A stretch of DNA of 64,000 bases from contig NZ_CP021109.1 in the NCBI RefSeq assembly GCF_002119725.1, positions 2,170,001 through 2,234,000 on the forward strand. The letters run 5' to 3'. Position numbers and translations under genes: made by a program. The stretch is from Bordetella genomosp. 9. GTDB taxonomy: Bacteria > Pseudomonadota > Gammaproteobacteria > Burkholderiales > Burkholderiaceae_B. Positions within the stretch are counted from its first letter, which is position 1. The number at the start of each line of letters is the position of its first letter. The notes under the pieces were generated by a model. It searched no databases. It was not told where the DNA came from and saw only the letters and a list, made by a program, of their open reading frames with translations. Positions 46,963 to 55,245 of the stretch are shown piece by piece.

Positions 46963-47922
46963 CTAATACTGTTTCTGACCTTCAGTTATAGGGAAACGCC
47001 GCGCTTCAGGCGCCGTGCCGCAAGCCCGGGCGGCGCCGTCGGGATGCAGCTTGGGAAAGATCTGGCGGGCGATTTTCAGCGTCAGTTCGGAAGCATGCTT
47101 CTCGCTCCAGATCGCTTCCATATGCACCTTGCCGGCGGTGGGCGGAAGGTCGCGGAAGCACACGCCGGGATAGGCGCTGGCGGCATACGAGCGCGGCACC
47201 AGGGCGACGCCGAATCCCAGCCGCACCATCTGGAAAATCGTCAACGGGCTGCGCGCCGTGTGCTTGAAGGATGGGCTGAATCCGGCTTCGTAGCACGACG
47301 CCACGATGGCGTCGAACACGGCGGGACCGTGTTCGCGCGACAGCGCGATCATGGGCTCGTCAGCCAGCGCGGCCAACTGGAAGTCGGGCAAGCCCGCAAG
47401 GCGATGGCCTTCAGGCAGTACGGCCATATAGTGCTCGCGGAACAGGGGCGCATGCATCAGCTTGTCACGGTCGGGCTGGCGATGCACCAGGCCGATGTCC
47501 AGCAACCCATGGCTGACCGCGGACACCTGGTCCTGGGACTGCATGTCGCGCACCGATACTTCCACGTTCGGAAACGACGCCTTCACCATGGACATCAGGA
47601 CAGGCAGCACATGGAAGAGGGCGGAGGTCGCGACACCCAGGCGCAGGGTGCCGGCGTCGCTTTGCGCGGCGCGCATCGTGGCCCCTACGGCCGTGCGCAT
47701 CTGGTTCAGGATGAGCCGGCTCTCGCGCAGGAACACGGCGCCCGCGTCGGTCAGCGTTACTTCGCGGCGCGTCCGGTTGAACAGCCGCGTGCCGAGCTCT
47801 TCTTCGAGTAGTTTGATGTGCTGCGAGAGCGGTGGCTGCGATATGTGCAGGCGCTCGGCCGCGCGGCTGAAACTGAGTTCTTCCGCCACCATGACGAAGT
47901 AGCGGAGTTGCTTCATGTCCAT
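46963..47922 (-). CDS. LysR-family transcriptional regulator
   Basis: A 319-residue LTTR with the helix-turn-helix LRYFVMVAEELSFSRAAERLHISQPPLSQHIKLLEEELG and a typical effector domain. It is codirectional with the genes on both sides, 103 bp after the MmgE/PrpD gene and 107 bp before the ALDH gene, so it could control either group. Start at 47922 or, two codons later, 47916. Confidence 0.9.
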   Translation of the reverse strand: MDMKQLRYFVMVAEELSFSRAAERLHISQPPLSQHIKLLEEELGTRLFNRTRREVTLTDAGAVFLRESRLILNQMRTAVGATMRAAQSDAGTLRLGVATSALFHVLPVLMSMVKASFPNVEVSVRDMQSQDQVSAVSHGLLDIGLVHRQPDRDKLMHAPLFREHYMAVLPEGHRLAGLPDFQLAALADEPMIALSREHGPAVFDAIVASCYEAGFSPSFKHTARSPLTIFQMVRLGFGVALVPRSYAASAYPGVCFRDLPPTAGKVHMEAIWSEKHASELTLKIARQIFPKLHPDGAARACGTAPEARRFPITEGQKQY

Positions 47923-48025
47923 GTTGTCTCGCTTCCAGTCCCTGTCCGGCCGGGCGCGGGCGGCATCCCTGCCGTCTTATCGTTGTCGTGAGGACCGCAG
48001 GATAGCCGGACTGGCACCGGCCCTG

Positions 48026-49429
48026 TCAAGCCAGCGCACGGGCGATTTCGCGTACCGGCGTATCGGGCCGGGCCGAGAGCAACGCGTCCAATACCTGTTG
48101 GGTGCGGGACTCGGAAAGCACCAGGGCCGTATTGCCGCGGAACTTGGCCAGGATGTCGTCCAGGTCCAGGGCGCGCTCGCCGCTGCCCAGGTTCATCGGG
48201 ATGTGGTGATGCACGCGGCCGCCGTCGGTCTTGTGCACCGTCACCGCGCCGGAAAAATACTTCGGGAAGCTGGTGTCGGCCTGTTTCACGCAGTCCACCT
48301 TGGCCGCCAGGGCCAGGATTTGCGGATCGGCAAGGCTGGCGTCCTCCAGCTCCAGCAGCGTGAAGCGGCCCCGTGCGAGGCAGGCGGCCACCACGAAGTG
48401 CGCGCTGAACTTGGCCTCGTAGTCGGATCGGGGTATCCGTTTGGCGGAGGGGGGTTCCGCGACGATGGGCAGGGTGGCTTCGGGCAGCTCGCAGACGATG
48501 CGTTCGATCCGGTCCGGGTCGGGCAGCTGCGCGCGCAGGGAGAGCGCGGCTTCGGCGCAGCCGTGGATGAAGTGGCATACCGGATATGGCTTGATGGACG
48601 TGTCCAGCAGCGTCCAATCCTGGCCCAATCCCAGCAGCACGGATTCGGGATCCACCTGGCCCGCCCGTTCCTGCATATGTGTGTCGAACAAGGCAAACTT
48701 GCCCTCATAGGGCCGGTCCGGACCGTGGAAGCCGGCCTGCGCCAGTTGTGCCGCGGTGATGCCCGCCAGCGCGCCCCAACCGGGATGCATGCGCTTGGTC
48801 CAGGCTCCGGTTTCCAGGAAGACCTGCACGCCCGACGCGGTGCTGGCGGCGATGCCCTGGGCCGCCACGATCTGGTCGACGGACAGTCCGAGCAGCTTGC
48901 CCGCGATCACGGCAGAGCTGAAATGCGACACGATGCCGGTGGCGTGGAAACCCGTGTGGTGAAAGCCGCCCTTGACGGCGCGGCCGATGCGGATGGCGGT
49001 TTCCATCCCGGCCGCATACGCCGCCAGCAGTTCTCCCCAGGTCGCGCCGGCGGACTCGCCCACCGCCAGGGCGGCGGGCAGGCAAGCCACGGTCGGGTGC
49101 ACGATGCTGCCCGGGTGCGTGTCATCGAAGTCCAGGCCATGGATGAGGTAGCCATTGGACAGTGCGGCATCGCGCGGCTGCAGTCCTTCCGCGCTACCGA
49201 TTACGGTGGACGCGCCGGGCGCGCCGGCGGCGCGGAATCCCGCCAGGCCCGGCGCCGCGAAAGGGAAGTGGCGGGATGCGAAAGCCAGGCCGATGGCGTC
49301 CACGATGTGGTGTTGCGATTTGCGTTTCACCGCGTCGGGCAGGTCTTGGTGGCGCAGGCCGTGGGCGAATTGGGCGATGGCGCGGGCCAGGTTGGCGGAA
49401 GGCTGCGGCAGGACGGAGGCGCTATGCAT
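48026..49429 (-). CDS. MmgE/PrpD-family protein
   Basis: A 467-residue MmgE/PrpD protein with the block HGLDFDDTHPGSIVHPTVACLPAALA, KGGFHHTGFHATG and AWTKRMHPGWGA. The family includes 2-methylcitrate dehydratase, cis-aconitate decarboxylase and an iminodisuccinate epimerase, so di- or tricarboxylate chemistry is expected, but the exact reaction cannot be read from sequence. It lies 40 bp after the metallo-beta-lactamase-fold gene at the end of the monooxygenase/transporter gene row. Confidence 0.88.
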   Translation of the reverse strand: MHSASVLPQPSANLARAIAQFAHGLRHQDLPDAVKRKSQHHIVDAIGLAFASRHFPFAAPGLAGFRAAGAPGASTVIGSAEGLQPRDAALSNGYLIHGLDFDDTHPGSIVHPTVACLPAALAVGESAGATWGELLAAYAAGMETAIRIGRAVKGGFHHTGFHATGIVSHFSSAVIAGKLLGLSVDQIVAAQGIAASTASGVQVFLETGAWTKRMHPGWGALAGITAAQLAQAGFHGPDRPYEGKFALFDTHMQERAGQVDPESVLLGLGQDWTLLDTSIKPYPVCHFIHGCAEAALSLRAQLPDPDRIERIVCELPEATLPIVAEPPSAKRIPRSDYEAKFSAHFVVAACLARGRFTLLELEDASLADPQILALAAKVDCVKQADTSFPKYFSGAVTVHKTDGGRVHHHIPMNLGSGERALDLDDILAKFRGNTALVLSESRTQQVLDALLSARPDTPVREIARALA

Positions 49430-49469
49430 GGATTTCTCTACTATGCGGGGCAGATGTCAGGACGGACGA

Positions 49470-50276
49470 TCAGGCGGGTGTCGGTTCGCGGTGCAGGCAG
49501 GCGATTTCCACGGGAAGATCCGGCAGGCGGGGGTAGCGCGCCAGCACCAGCGGGTCATGACCGGGGACGAAGTGGTCGACGGATGCGGCGCTCTTGAGCA
49601 ACCTGGCATGGCCGGTCAGCATCGCTTCGACGTCGACCACGACCGGGAAGGGGATGCGGCGCGTCACGTTGGCGTAGTAGTGCGCCGCGTCGGAAGCCAA
49701 TACCACCCAGCCTCTTGCGGTGTGCACGCGTACCGCCTGCAGGCCCTTGGTGTGGCCGCCCACGTGCAGCAGCTCGATGCCGGGCGCCAGGACGTCGTCG
49801 CCATCGTGGAAGCAGACGCGCTCTTCGTACACGCGGCGCACGAAGTCGCATACGTCTTCGACGGCGAAGGCCCGGCGCAGCGCCGGCTGGCACATGCACC
49901 GGCCGGTGGCGAACGATGCTTCGGCATCCTGGACATGGAAGGTGGCGTTCGGCAATTTGTCCAGATTGCCGGCATGGTCCCAGTGCAGGTGCGTGATCAC
50001 CACGTCGCGGATGTCGGCCGGATCGACATCGAGATGCCGCAGGGCTTCGATGGGGCAGATGTCCAGCGGGCGCCTGCGTTCGGTGGCGCTGCGGTCGCCG
50101 AAGCCGGTGTCCACCAGGATGGCCTTGCGCCCGTCGCGGATGAGCCAGACGAAGAAATCCATATCGACGGCGCCGTCGTGTTCATCGCGGAAGATGAAGT
50201 TTTCCGACGCGCGGCGCTGCATGCGGGCGAAGCGCAGCGCATAGACCTCGTATTGGGGTAGCTGGTTGGTTTGCAT
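49470..50276 (-). CDS. metallo-beta-lactamase-fold hydrolase (AHL-lactonase-like)
   Basis: A 268-residue MBL-fold protein. The metal motif THLHWDHAGN (H96, H98, D100, H101), GGHTKGLQAV (third His) and a later DHFVPGHDP give a complete two-metal site. The overall pattern resembles the N-acyl homoserine lactonase group (AttM/AiiA-like). In this catabolic context, lactone or other ester hydrolysis in a degradation pathway is as likely as quorum quenching. It lies 22 bp after livF. Confidence 0.88.
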   Translation of the reverse strand: MQTNQLPQYEVYALRFARMQRRASENFIFRDEHDGAVDMDFFVWLIRDGRKAILVDTGFGDRSATERRRPLDICPIEALRHLDVDPADIRDVVITHLHWDHAGNLDKLPNATFHVQDAEASFATGRCMCQPALRRAFAVEDVCDFVRRVYEERVCFHDGDDVLAPGIELLHVGGHTKGLQAVRVHTARGWVVLASDAAHYYANVTRRIPFPVVVDVEAMLTGHARLLKSAASVDHFVPGHDPLVLARYPRLPDLPVEIACLHREPTPA

Positions 50277-50298
50277 GGAGTGTCCTGCGGATAAGGGT

Positions 50299-51012
50299 TC
50301 AGGCGCCAAGATAGGACTTGCGCACAAGATCGTCGGCCAGCAGTTCCGCGCCCGTCCCGTGACGGACGACGCGGCCCTGCTCCAGCACATAGGCGTGGTG
50401 CGACAGTTGCAAGGCCAGGTTGGCGTTCTGTTCGACCAGGATGATGGACAGGCCGGTCTCGCGGTTCAGCTTCTGTATGGCGTGGGCGATCTCGGCGATG
50501 ATCTTCGGCGCCAGGCCCAGCGAGGGCTCGTCCAGCATCAAGAGTTTGGGCCGCGCCATCAGCGCGCGGCCGATGGCCACCATCTGCTGTTCGCCGCCAG
50601 ACAGCGAGCCTGCCAGCTGACGGCGGCGTTCCGCCACGCGCGGGAAGAGGGCATAGACTTCGTCCACGGCGCGCTGGCGTGTCGTGGCGCATCGTATGGT
50701 GTGCGCGCCCACCTGCAGGTTTTCCAGCACGGTCATGCGCGGGAACAGGCGCCGTCCTTCCGGCGAGAGCGAGATGCCCCGCGCCACGCGCGCGGCCGCC
50801 GGCATGTGAGTCACGGCCTCGCCGTTCCAGGCCAGCGTGCCGCGTTCCAGCTGCTTCAACCCCATCAGTCCCTTCAGCGTGGAAGTCTTGCCCGCGCCGT
50901 TCGAACCGACCAGCGCGACGATCTCGCCCTTGCCGACCGTGAGCGAAACATCGTGCACTGCCTGCAGTGGCCCGTACCGCACGGCGATTCCCTTGGCCTC
51001 AAGAGTGTGCAT
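50299..51012 (-). CDS. livF: branched-chain-type ABC transporter ATPase (LivF)
   Basis: A 237-residue ABC ATPase: Walker A GSNGAGKTS, signature LSGGEQQMVAIGRAL, Walker B LLMLDEPSLGLAP, which is the LivF signature. The ATG at 51012 overlaps the end of livG by 14 bp; a TTG at 51027 is less likely. Second ATPase of the livKHMGF-type importer. Confidence 0.92.
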   Translation of the reverse strand: MHTLEAKGIAVRYGPLQAVHDVSLTVGKGEIVALVGSNGAGKTSTLKGLMGLKQLERGTLAWNGEAVTHMPAAARVARGISLSPEGRRLFPRMTVLENLQVGAHTIRCATTRQRAVDEVYALFPRVAERRRQLAGSLSGGEQQMVAIGRALMARPKLLMLDEPSLGLAPKIIAEIAHAIQKLNRETGLSIILVEQNANLALQLSHHAYVLEQGRVVRHGTGAELLADDLVRKSYLGA

Positions 51013-51778
51013 AGTCAGGCGCTCCAAGATAGGCTTCGATGACGTCCGGGTTGGCGCGGATTTCGTCGGGCGTGCCTTCGGCGATCTTGCGACCCTGCAC
51101 CAGAACGACGATGCGATGGCACAGCCCCATGACGAGCGCCATGTGGTGTTCGACCAGCAGCATGGGCAGCTTGCGCTGCTGCTGCAGCTGCTTGAGCATG
51201 CGGCCGAATTCGGCGCATTCCTCTCCGTTCAATCCGGCGGCCGGCTCGTCCATCAGCAGCAGGGCGGGCCGCGTGGCGATGCCGATGGCCACGCCCAGCT
51301 TCTTCTGGTATCCGTAGGCCAGGCTGCCGGCGGGCGTGTCGCGGTACGCGGACAAGCCGGTCAGTTCGAGGATTTCCTCGACATGCCGGGCGATGCCGGC
51401 CAGCGAGCGGCGCAGCCCGGGCGTCACGAGGCCATGGGTCCAAATGCTGCCCGGCAGGGTCGACAGCGCGCCGCGATACAGGTTTTCCGCGACGGTGGCG
51501 GCCGGATAGACCGAGGTCGACTGGAAAGTTCGCGCCAGGCCGTGACGGACCACCTCGCTGGGCGGCAGGCCGGTGATGTCGCGGTCCCGCAGTACGACGC
51601 TGCCCGCGCTGGGCCGCGTCGCGCCGCTGATCAGGTTGAAGGCGGTACTTTTGCCGGCGCCGTTCGGCCCGATGATGCCGACCACTTCATCGGGGCCGAC
51701 GTCGAAGGAGAGATCCGAGACGGCGCTGAGACCGCCGAAGCGCTTGCTCAATCCGCGCACCTGCAGGATGGGTTTCAT
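50999..51778 (-). CDS. livG: branched-chain-type ABC transporter ATPase (LivG)
   Basis: A 259-residue ABC ATPase with GPNGAGKST, the LivG-type FQSTSVYPAATVAENL block, AYGYQKKLGVAIGIATRP in place of a canonical LSGGQ signature, and LLLMDEPAAGLNGEE. The signature helix is unusual (YGYQKK), seen in some LivG-like proteins; the other ATPase supplies a canonical one. Its start overlaps the livM stop (ATGA). Confidence 0.9.
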   Translation of the reverse strand: MKPILQVRGLSKRFGGLSAVSDLSFDVGPDEVVGIIGPNGAGKSTAFNLISGATRPSAGSVVLRDRDITGLPPSEVVRHGLARTFQSTSVYPAATVAENLYRGALSTLPGSIWTHGLVTPGLRRSLAGIARHVEEILELTGLSAYRDTPAGSLAYGYQKKLGVAIGIATRPALLLMDEPAAGLNGEECAEFGRMLKQLQQQRKLPMLLVEHHMALVMGLCHRIVVLVQGRKIAEGTPDEIRANPDVIEAYLGAPDYAHS

Positions 51779-52770
51779 GGGCGCTCCCCGGCTTTGTTCG
51801 CGCGCCCGGCCAGGCTGGCCAGGCCGCCCGGCAGGAAGCGCAGCATGAGTATGAGCGCGACGCCGTAGAAGATGTTCTGGCTTTCGACTGCCCCGCGGAA
51901 CAGCTCCGGCAATGGCGTCATGACGAGTGCGCCGATCAGCGGTCCCAGCAACGCCTTGCGGCCGCCCACCACCATGATGATGATCAGCGTCACCGACAGG
52001 TGCATGTTGAAGGACTCGGGCGAGATGAAGCCCTGGTAATGGGCCGTCAGGGCGCCGCCCAGGCCCGCCAGGGCGCTGGCCAGCGTGAAGGCGAAGAGCT
52101 GGGTGCCGCGTACGCTGATGCCGCTCGCCTCTGCCAGCTTGGCGTTTTCGCCGACAGAGTCGATGGCATGGCCGGCCGGCGACCGGTACAGCGCGTGCAG
52201 CAGCATCAGCACGATTGCGACCGCTGTCAGCGCCAGGCCGTAGAAGGCGTATTTCTCGTTCAGGTCCACGCCGAACAGCCGGGCGGGGACGATATCGGGG
52301 ATGCCGTTGGCGCCGCCGGTGATATCGGCCCACTCCAGCAGCACCAGGCGGACGAGTTCGCCGAACGCGAAGGTCACCAGTACGAAGTAGACGCCGGTCA
52401 AGCGCAGCATGATGGCGCCCAGCAGCCATGCCGTCAGGCCCGCCGTCGCCATGGCGGCCAGCACGCCCACCGGAAAGGGCAGGCCCAGGCCCATCACCGC
52501 CAGCACCGCCATATACGCGCCCACGCCGACGAAGGCGCCATGGCACAGGGAGAGCTGGCCGGCACGGGCCAGCAGCGACAGTCCGCTGACCGTGATCGTG
52601 TTGATGCAGACCATGATCGCAAGGTGCAGATAGAAGGGGTCGCGCAGCGCCAGCGGCGCGATCGCCAGCACGGCAAGCGCCAGGCCGCCCGCCCAGGTCC
52701 TGGCGGCCGTGCGGGCGCAGGCGCCGCGCTGGGGCCGCAACGGCGGAACGAAGACTTTGGTGTCGTTCAT
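51775..52770 (-). CDS. livM: branched-chain-type ABC transporter permease (LivM)
   Basis: A 331-residue permease of about nine membrane segments with the LivM blocks LSLLARAGQLSLCHGAFVGVGAY, LRLTGVYFVLVTFAFGE and VGENAKLAEASGI. It pairs with LivH, which starts upstream on the same strand (2 bp gap), and overlaps livG by four bases. Confidence 0.92.
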   Translation of the reverse strand: MNDTKVFVPPLRPQRGACARTAARTWAGGLALAVLAIAPLALRDPFYLHLAIMVCINTITVSGLSLLARAGQLSLCHGAFVGVGAYMAVLAVMGLGLPFPVGVLAAMATAGLTAWLLGAIMLRLTGVYFVLVTFAFGELVRLVLLEWADITGGANGIPDIVPARLFGVDLNEKYAFYGLALTAVAIVLMLLHALYRSPAGHAIDSVGENAKLAEASGISVRGTQLFAFTLASALAGLGGALTAHYQGFISPESFNMHLSVTLIIIMVVGGRKALLGPLIGALVMTPLPELFRGAVESQNIFYGVALILMLRFLPGGLASLAGRANKAGERP

Positions 52771-52772
52771 GG

Positions 52773-53642
52773 TCAGGCCTCCGCGCGTCCGAGCAGGCCG
52801 GAAGGCCGCACCAGCAGCATGGCGATCACCAGGGCGAAGACCAGGATGTCCGCGATGCTGTTGCTCATGAAGGTGCCGGCCACGCTTTCGACGATGCCCA
52901 GCATCAGGCTGGCCAGCGCCGCGCCCGGGATACTGCCCAGCCCGCCGAGGATGACCACGATGAAAGCCTTCAGCAAGGGCGTGGCGCCCACGAAGGGCGA
53001 CACCGAAAACAGCGGCGCCATCAGCGCCCCCGCGACGGCGGCCAGTCCGACCCCGATGCCGAAGCCCAGCGGGTACATGACGCGAGCGCGTATGCCCTGC
53101 GCGGTGGCGATCTCCATATCCTGCACGACCGCGCGCAGCGCGCGGCCGGTTCGGGAGTGGCCGATGAACAGATAGAGCCCCAGCAACACGAGCACCGAGA
53201 AGACCACCACATAAAGCCGCGACATCGGCAGGGCGACGCCGCCCAGGAAGACCGCGCCCTCCGCGACCGACGGCATGACCTGCGTTTCCGGCCCGTACAG
53301 CATGAGGGCGCCGGTCTGCAGGACCATGGCCAGGCCGATGGTGGCGATCATGCCGTTCAGCTCGTCATGGCGGAAGGGCTTGAGCACGACCTCCTCGACC
53401 AGCCACCCCAGGATGAGGGCCACCACGAAGGCCAGCCCCACCGCCGCGACGAAGGGCAGCTCCCATCGGGTCACGAAGAAATAGGACGCGAAGGCGCCCA
53501 CCATGTAGAACTCCCCATGGGCGAAATTGACGATACGCATTACGCCGAAAACCATGGTGAAGCCCACCGCCATCAGCAGATACAGCAGGCCGATGATGAC
53601 GCCGTTGACCAGCGCCTGGATAAGAAGGGTCGAGAGGCTCAT
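52773..53642 (-). CDS. livH: branched-chain-type ABC transporter permease (LivH)
   Basis: A 289-residue membrane protein with the LivH blocks VNGVIIGLLYLLMAVGFTMVFGVMRIVNFAHGEFYM and SRTGRALRAVVQDMEIA, about eight hydrophobic segments. The ATG at 53642 follows livK by 7 bp. With LivM it forms the transport channel. Confidence 0.93.
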   Translation of the reverse strand: MSLSTLLIQALVNGVIIGLLYLLMAVGFTMVFGVMRIVNFAHGEFYMVGAFASYFFVTRWELPFVAAVGLAFVVALILGWLVEEVVLKPFRHDELNGMIATIGLAMVLQTGALMLYGPETQVMPSVAEGAVFLGGVALPMSRLYVVVFSVLVLLGLYLFIGHSRTGRALRAVVQDMEIATAQGIRARVMYPLGFGIGVGLAAVAGALMAPLFSVSPFVGATPLLKAFIVVILGGLGSIPGAALASLMLGIVESVAGTFMSNSIADILVFALVIAMLLVRPSGLLGRAEA

Positions 53643-53649
53643 ACAGGGC

Positions 53650-54843
53650 TCACTGCTTGGCGTCTTCGCAAGCCTGGACATTGCAGACGGCGCGCACGAC
53701 TTCCACGCCGTTCCTGATTTCCGAGACGAAGAAGGGCGCATCCATTTGATGGTTGATGCCGTACTTGTCCTTGCCGGTCCAGTTCAGGGTGCCCTGGATG
53801 CCCTTGTAGTCCTTGATGCGTTCGAGTTCCTCTCGGACGCGCTGCGTGTCGGTGACGGTGCCTGCCTTCTGCATGGCGACGAACAGCATGTGCGTGCCGT
53901 CATAGAAGGCGGGGCTGAACCCGTTCATCTTCCTTTTGTACTTGTCCTGGTAGCGCTTGGCGTAGGCGTTCACCGCTTGGTTGCCGGAGTCGGTCAGCGA
54001 GCTGACCATGACGCCCTCTGCCGCCTTGCCGGCCACCGCGACGATTTCCGGCGTGCCCGGACCGCCATTGCGTACGATGGGGCCCTTGAAGCCGAGTTCG
54101 CGCGCCTGCTTGACGATCAGGCCGGCCATGTCCGGCGGGTCGCCGTTCAGGTCGATGGCGTCGATGCCGGAAGCCATCATGCGGGTCAGCAGGGGCACCA
54201 TATCCACCCGTCCGCGTTCGAAGGTTTCCTTAGACGACAGCGCGGCGCCCGCCTTGGTGTAGGCCCTGTCCAGGTCGCCGGACATCTGCTGTCCGGTTTC
54301 ATCGTTGGGGAACATGGCGCCGACTTTCTTCAGCTTGAAATGCTTCACCATCCAGGCGACGGCGGGATACGAGGTTTCCTCGGTGGTCAGGTTGGGGCGG
54401 AAGGAATAGGGCTTTTCCGGGCTCAGGGCCTTGGCGGTAAAGCCGAGCGCCAGGACGATGATCTTGTTGCGCTCGGTGATGGGCTGCACGGCCAGCGTGG
54501 GCGCCGAGCCCATGGGGCCGATGATGTACTTGACCTTGTCGTCCGTGACCAGGCGGTTGGCCGCGGTGACGGCCTCGCCGGACTGGTATTTGTCGTCGTA
54601 GGGGATGACGACGACCTTGTAGCGCTTGCCGCCGACCTCCAGGCCGCCCTGACTGTTGACGTCGTCCGCGGCGAACTGCGCGGCGTAGAGCATGGCCTGG
54701 CCCCATGCCGCGCCGGGGCCCGAAAGCGTCACCAGGGCGCCTATCTTCAGCTCGTCCTGGGCCTGCGCCTGGGCGGTGAAGGGGAAGAGCAGGGCAGCGG
54801 GCAGTATTGCGGCGGGCAGCAGGGCCCGGATGATGCGTTTCAT
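53650..54843 (-). CDS. livK: branched-chain-type ABC transporter periplasmic binding protein (LivK-like)
   Basis: A 397-residue type 1 periplasmic-binding-fold protein. The signal peptide (MKRIIRALLPAAILPAALLF) ends near AQA-Q, then IGALVTLSGPGAAWGQ, GPMGSAPTLAVQPI and DYKGIQGTLNW. Amide/urea- and aromatic-binding members share this fold, so the ligand need not be a branched-chain amino acid. A Cys pair near the C-terminus (AVCNVQACEDA) is unusual for the family and may form a disulfide. It is the first gene of the transporter block. Confidence 0.88.
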   Translation of the reverse strand: MKRIIRALLPAAILPAALLFPFTAQAQAQDELKIGALVTLSGPGAAWGQAMLYAAQFAADDVNSQGGLEVGGKRYKVVVIPYDDKYQSGEAVTAANRLVTDDKVKYIIGPMGSAPTLAVQPITERNKIIVLALGFTAKALSPEKPYSFRPNLTTEETSYPAVAWMVKHFKLKKVGAMFPNDETGQQMSGDLDRAYTKAGAALSSKETFERGRVDMVPLLTRMMASGIDAIDLNGDPPDMAGLIVKQARELGFKGPIVRNGGPGTPEIVAVAGKAAEGVMVSSLTDSGNQAVNAYAKRYQDKYKRKMNGFSPAFYDGTHMLFVAMQKAGTVTDTQRVREELERIKDYKGIQGTLNWTGKDKYGINHQMDAPFFVSEIRNGVEVVRAVCNVQACEDAKQ

Positions 54844-54913
54844 CGTTGTCTCCTCGGTTTATGTAGGTATTGAGGCCGCCGCTCACGTGGGCGGCTCTTG
54901 GCGCCTGGCGCCG

Positions 54914-55237
54914 CTATGCCGCGATGTCCAGCGGAATTTCGATATCGAGCAGGGGCGCGTGCTGCTGGGCGCCGTAGATGTCGGTGTCGCCCACCGCGCC
55001 CGATGGAATGCGACGGGCAAAGGTGGCCTTCCATGCCAATGCCGGCGGGTACTCGGTGAACAACACGTCCTTCGGATCCACGCCATAGAGCGACGCGATC
55101 AGTTCGGCGGTGATCACGCCGGTTTCCCGCACCCGCTCGAATAGCGCGGCGTTGTCGAACATGATGTCCAGCGTGATGTAGAAGGGTCCCGCGTTCTTGC
55201 TCTTGCAGGCCTTGGCGATGTGCTTGAGTTTGACCAT
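54914..55237 (-). CDS. DUF4387-family protein
   Basis: A 107-residue protein starting MVKLKHIAKACKSKNAGPFYITLDIMFDN, the DUF4387 signature, with DPKDVLFTEYPPALAWKATF later. It is 8 bp downstream of the AtuA-family gene; DUF4387 genes are regularly linked to AtuA-like genes, and the two domains sometimes occur fused, which suggests one complex. No function is established. Confidence 0.85.
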   Translation of the reverse strand: MVKLKHIAKACKSKNAGPFYITLDIMFDNAALFERVRETGVITAELIASLYGVDPKDVLFTEYPPALAWKATFARRIPSGAVGDTDIYGAQQHAPLLDIEIPLDIAA

Positions 55238-55245
55238 GGCGGCTC

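Noticed and set aside
44348..46966. An 872-codon plus-strand open frame
   Set aside because: Antisense to the Bug and aldehyde dehydrogenase genes, which have complete motifs; no domain is seen in it.
49470..50276. Quorum-quenching lactonase as a firm call
   Set aside because: The metal site fits, but the catabolic context gives equal weight to other lactone or ester substrates, so only the fold is claimed.
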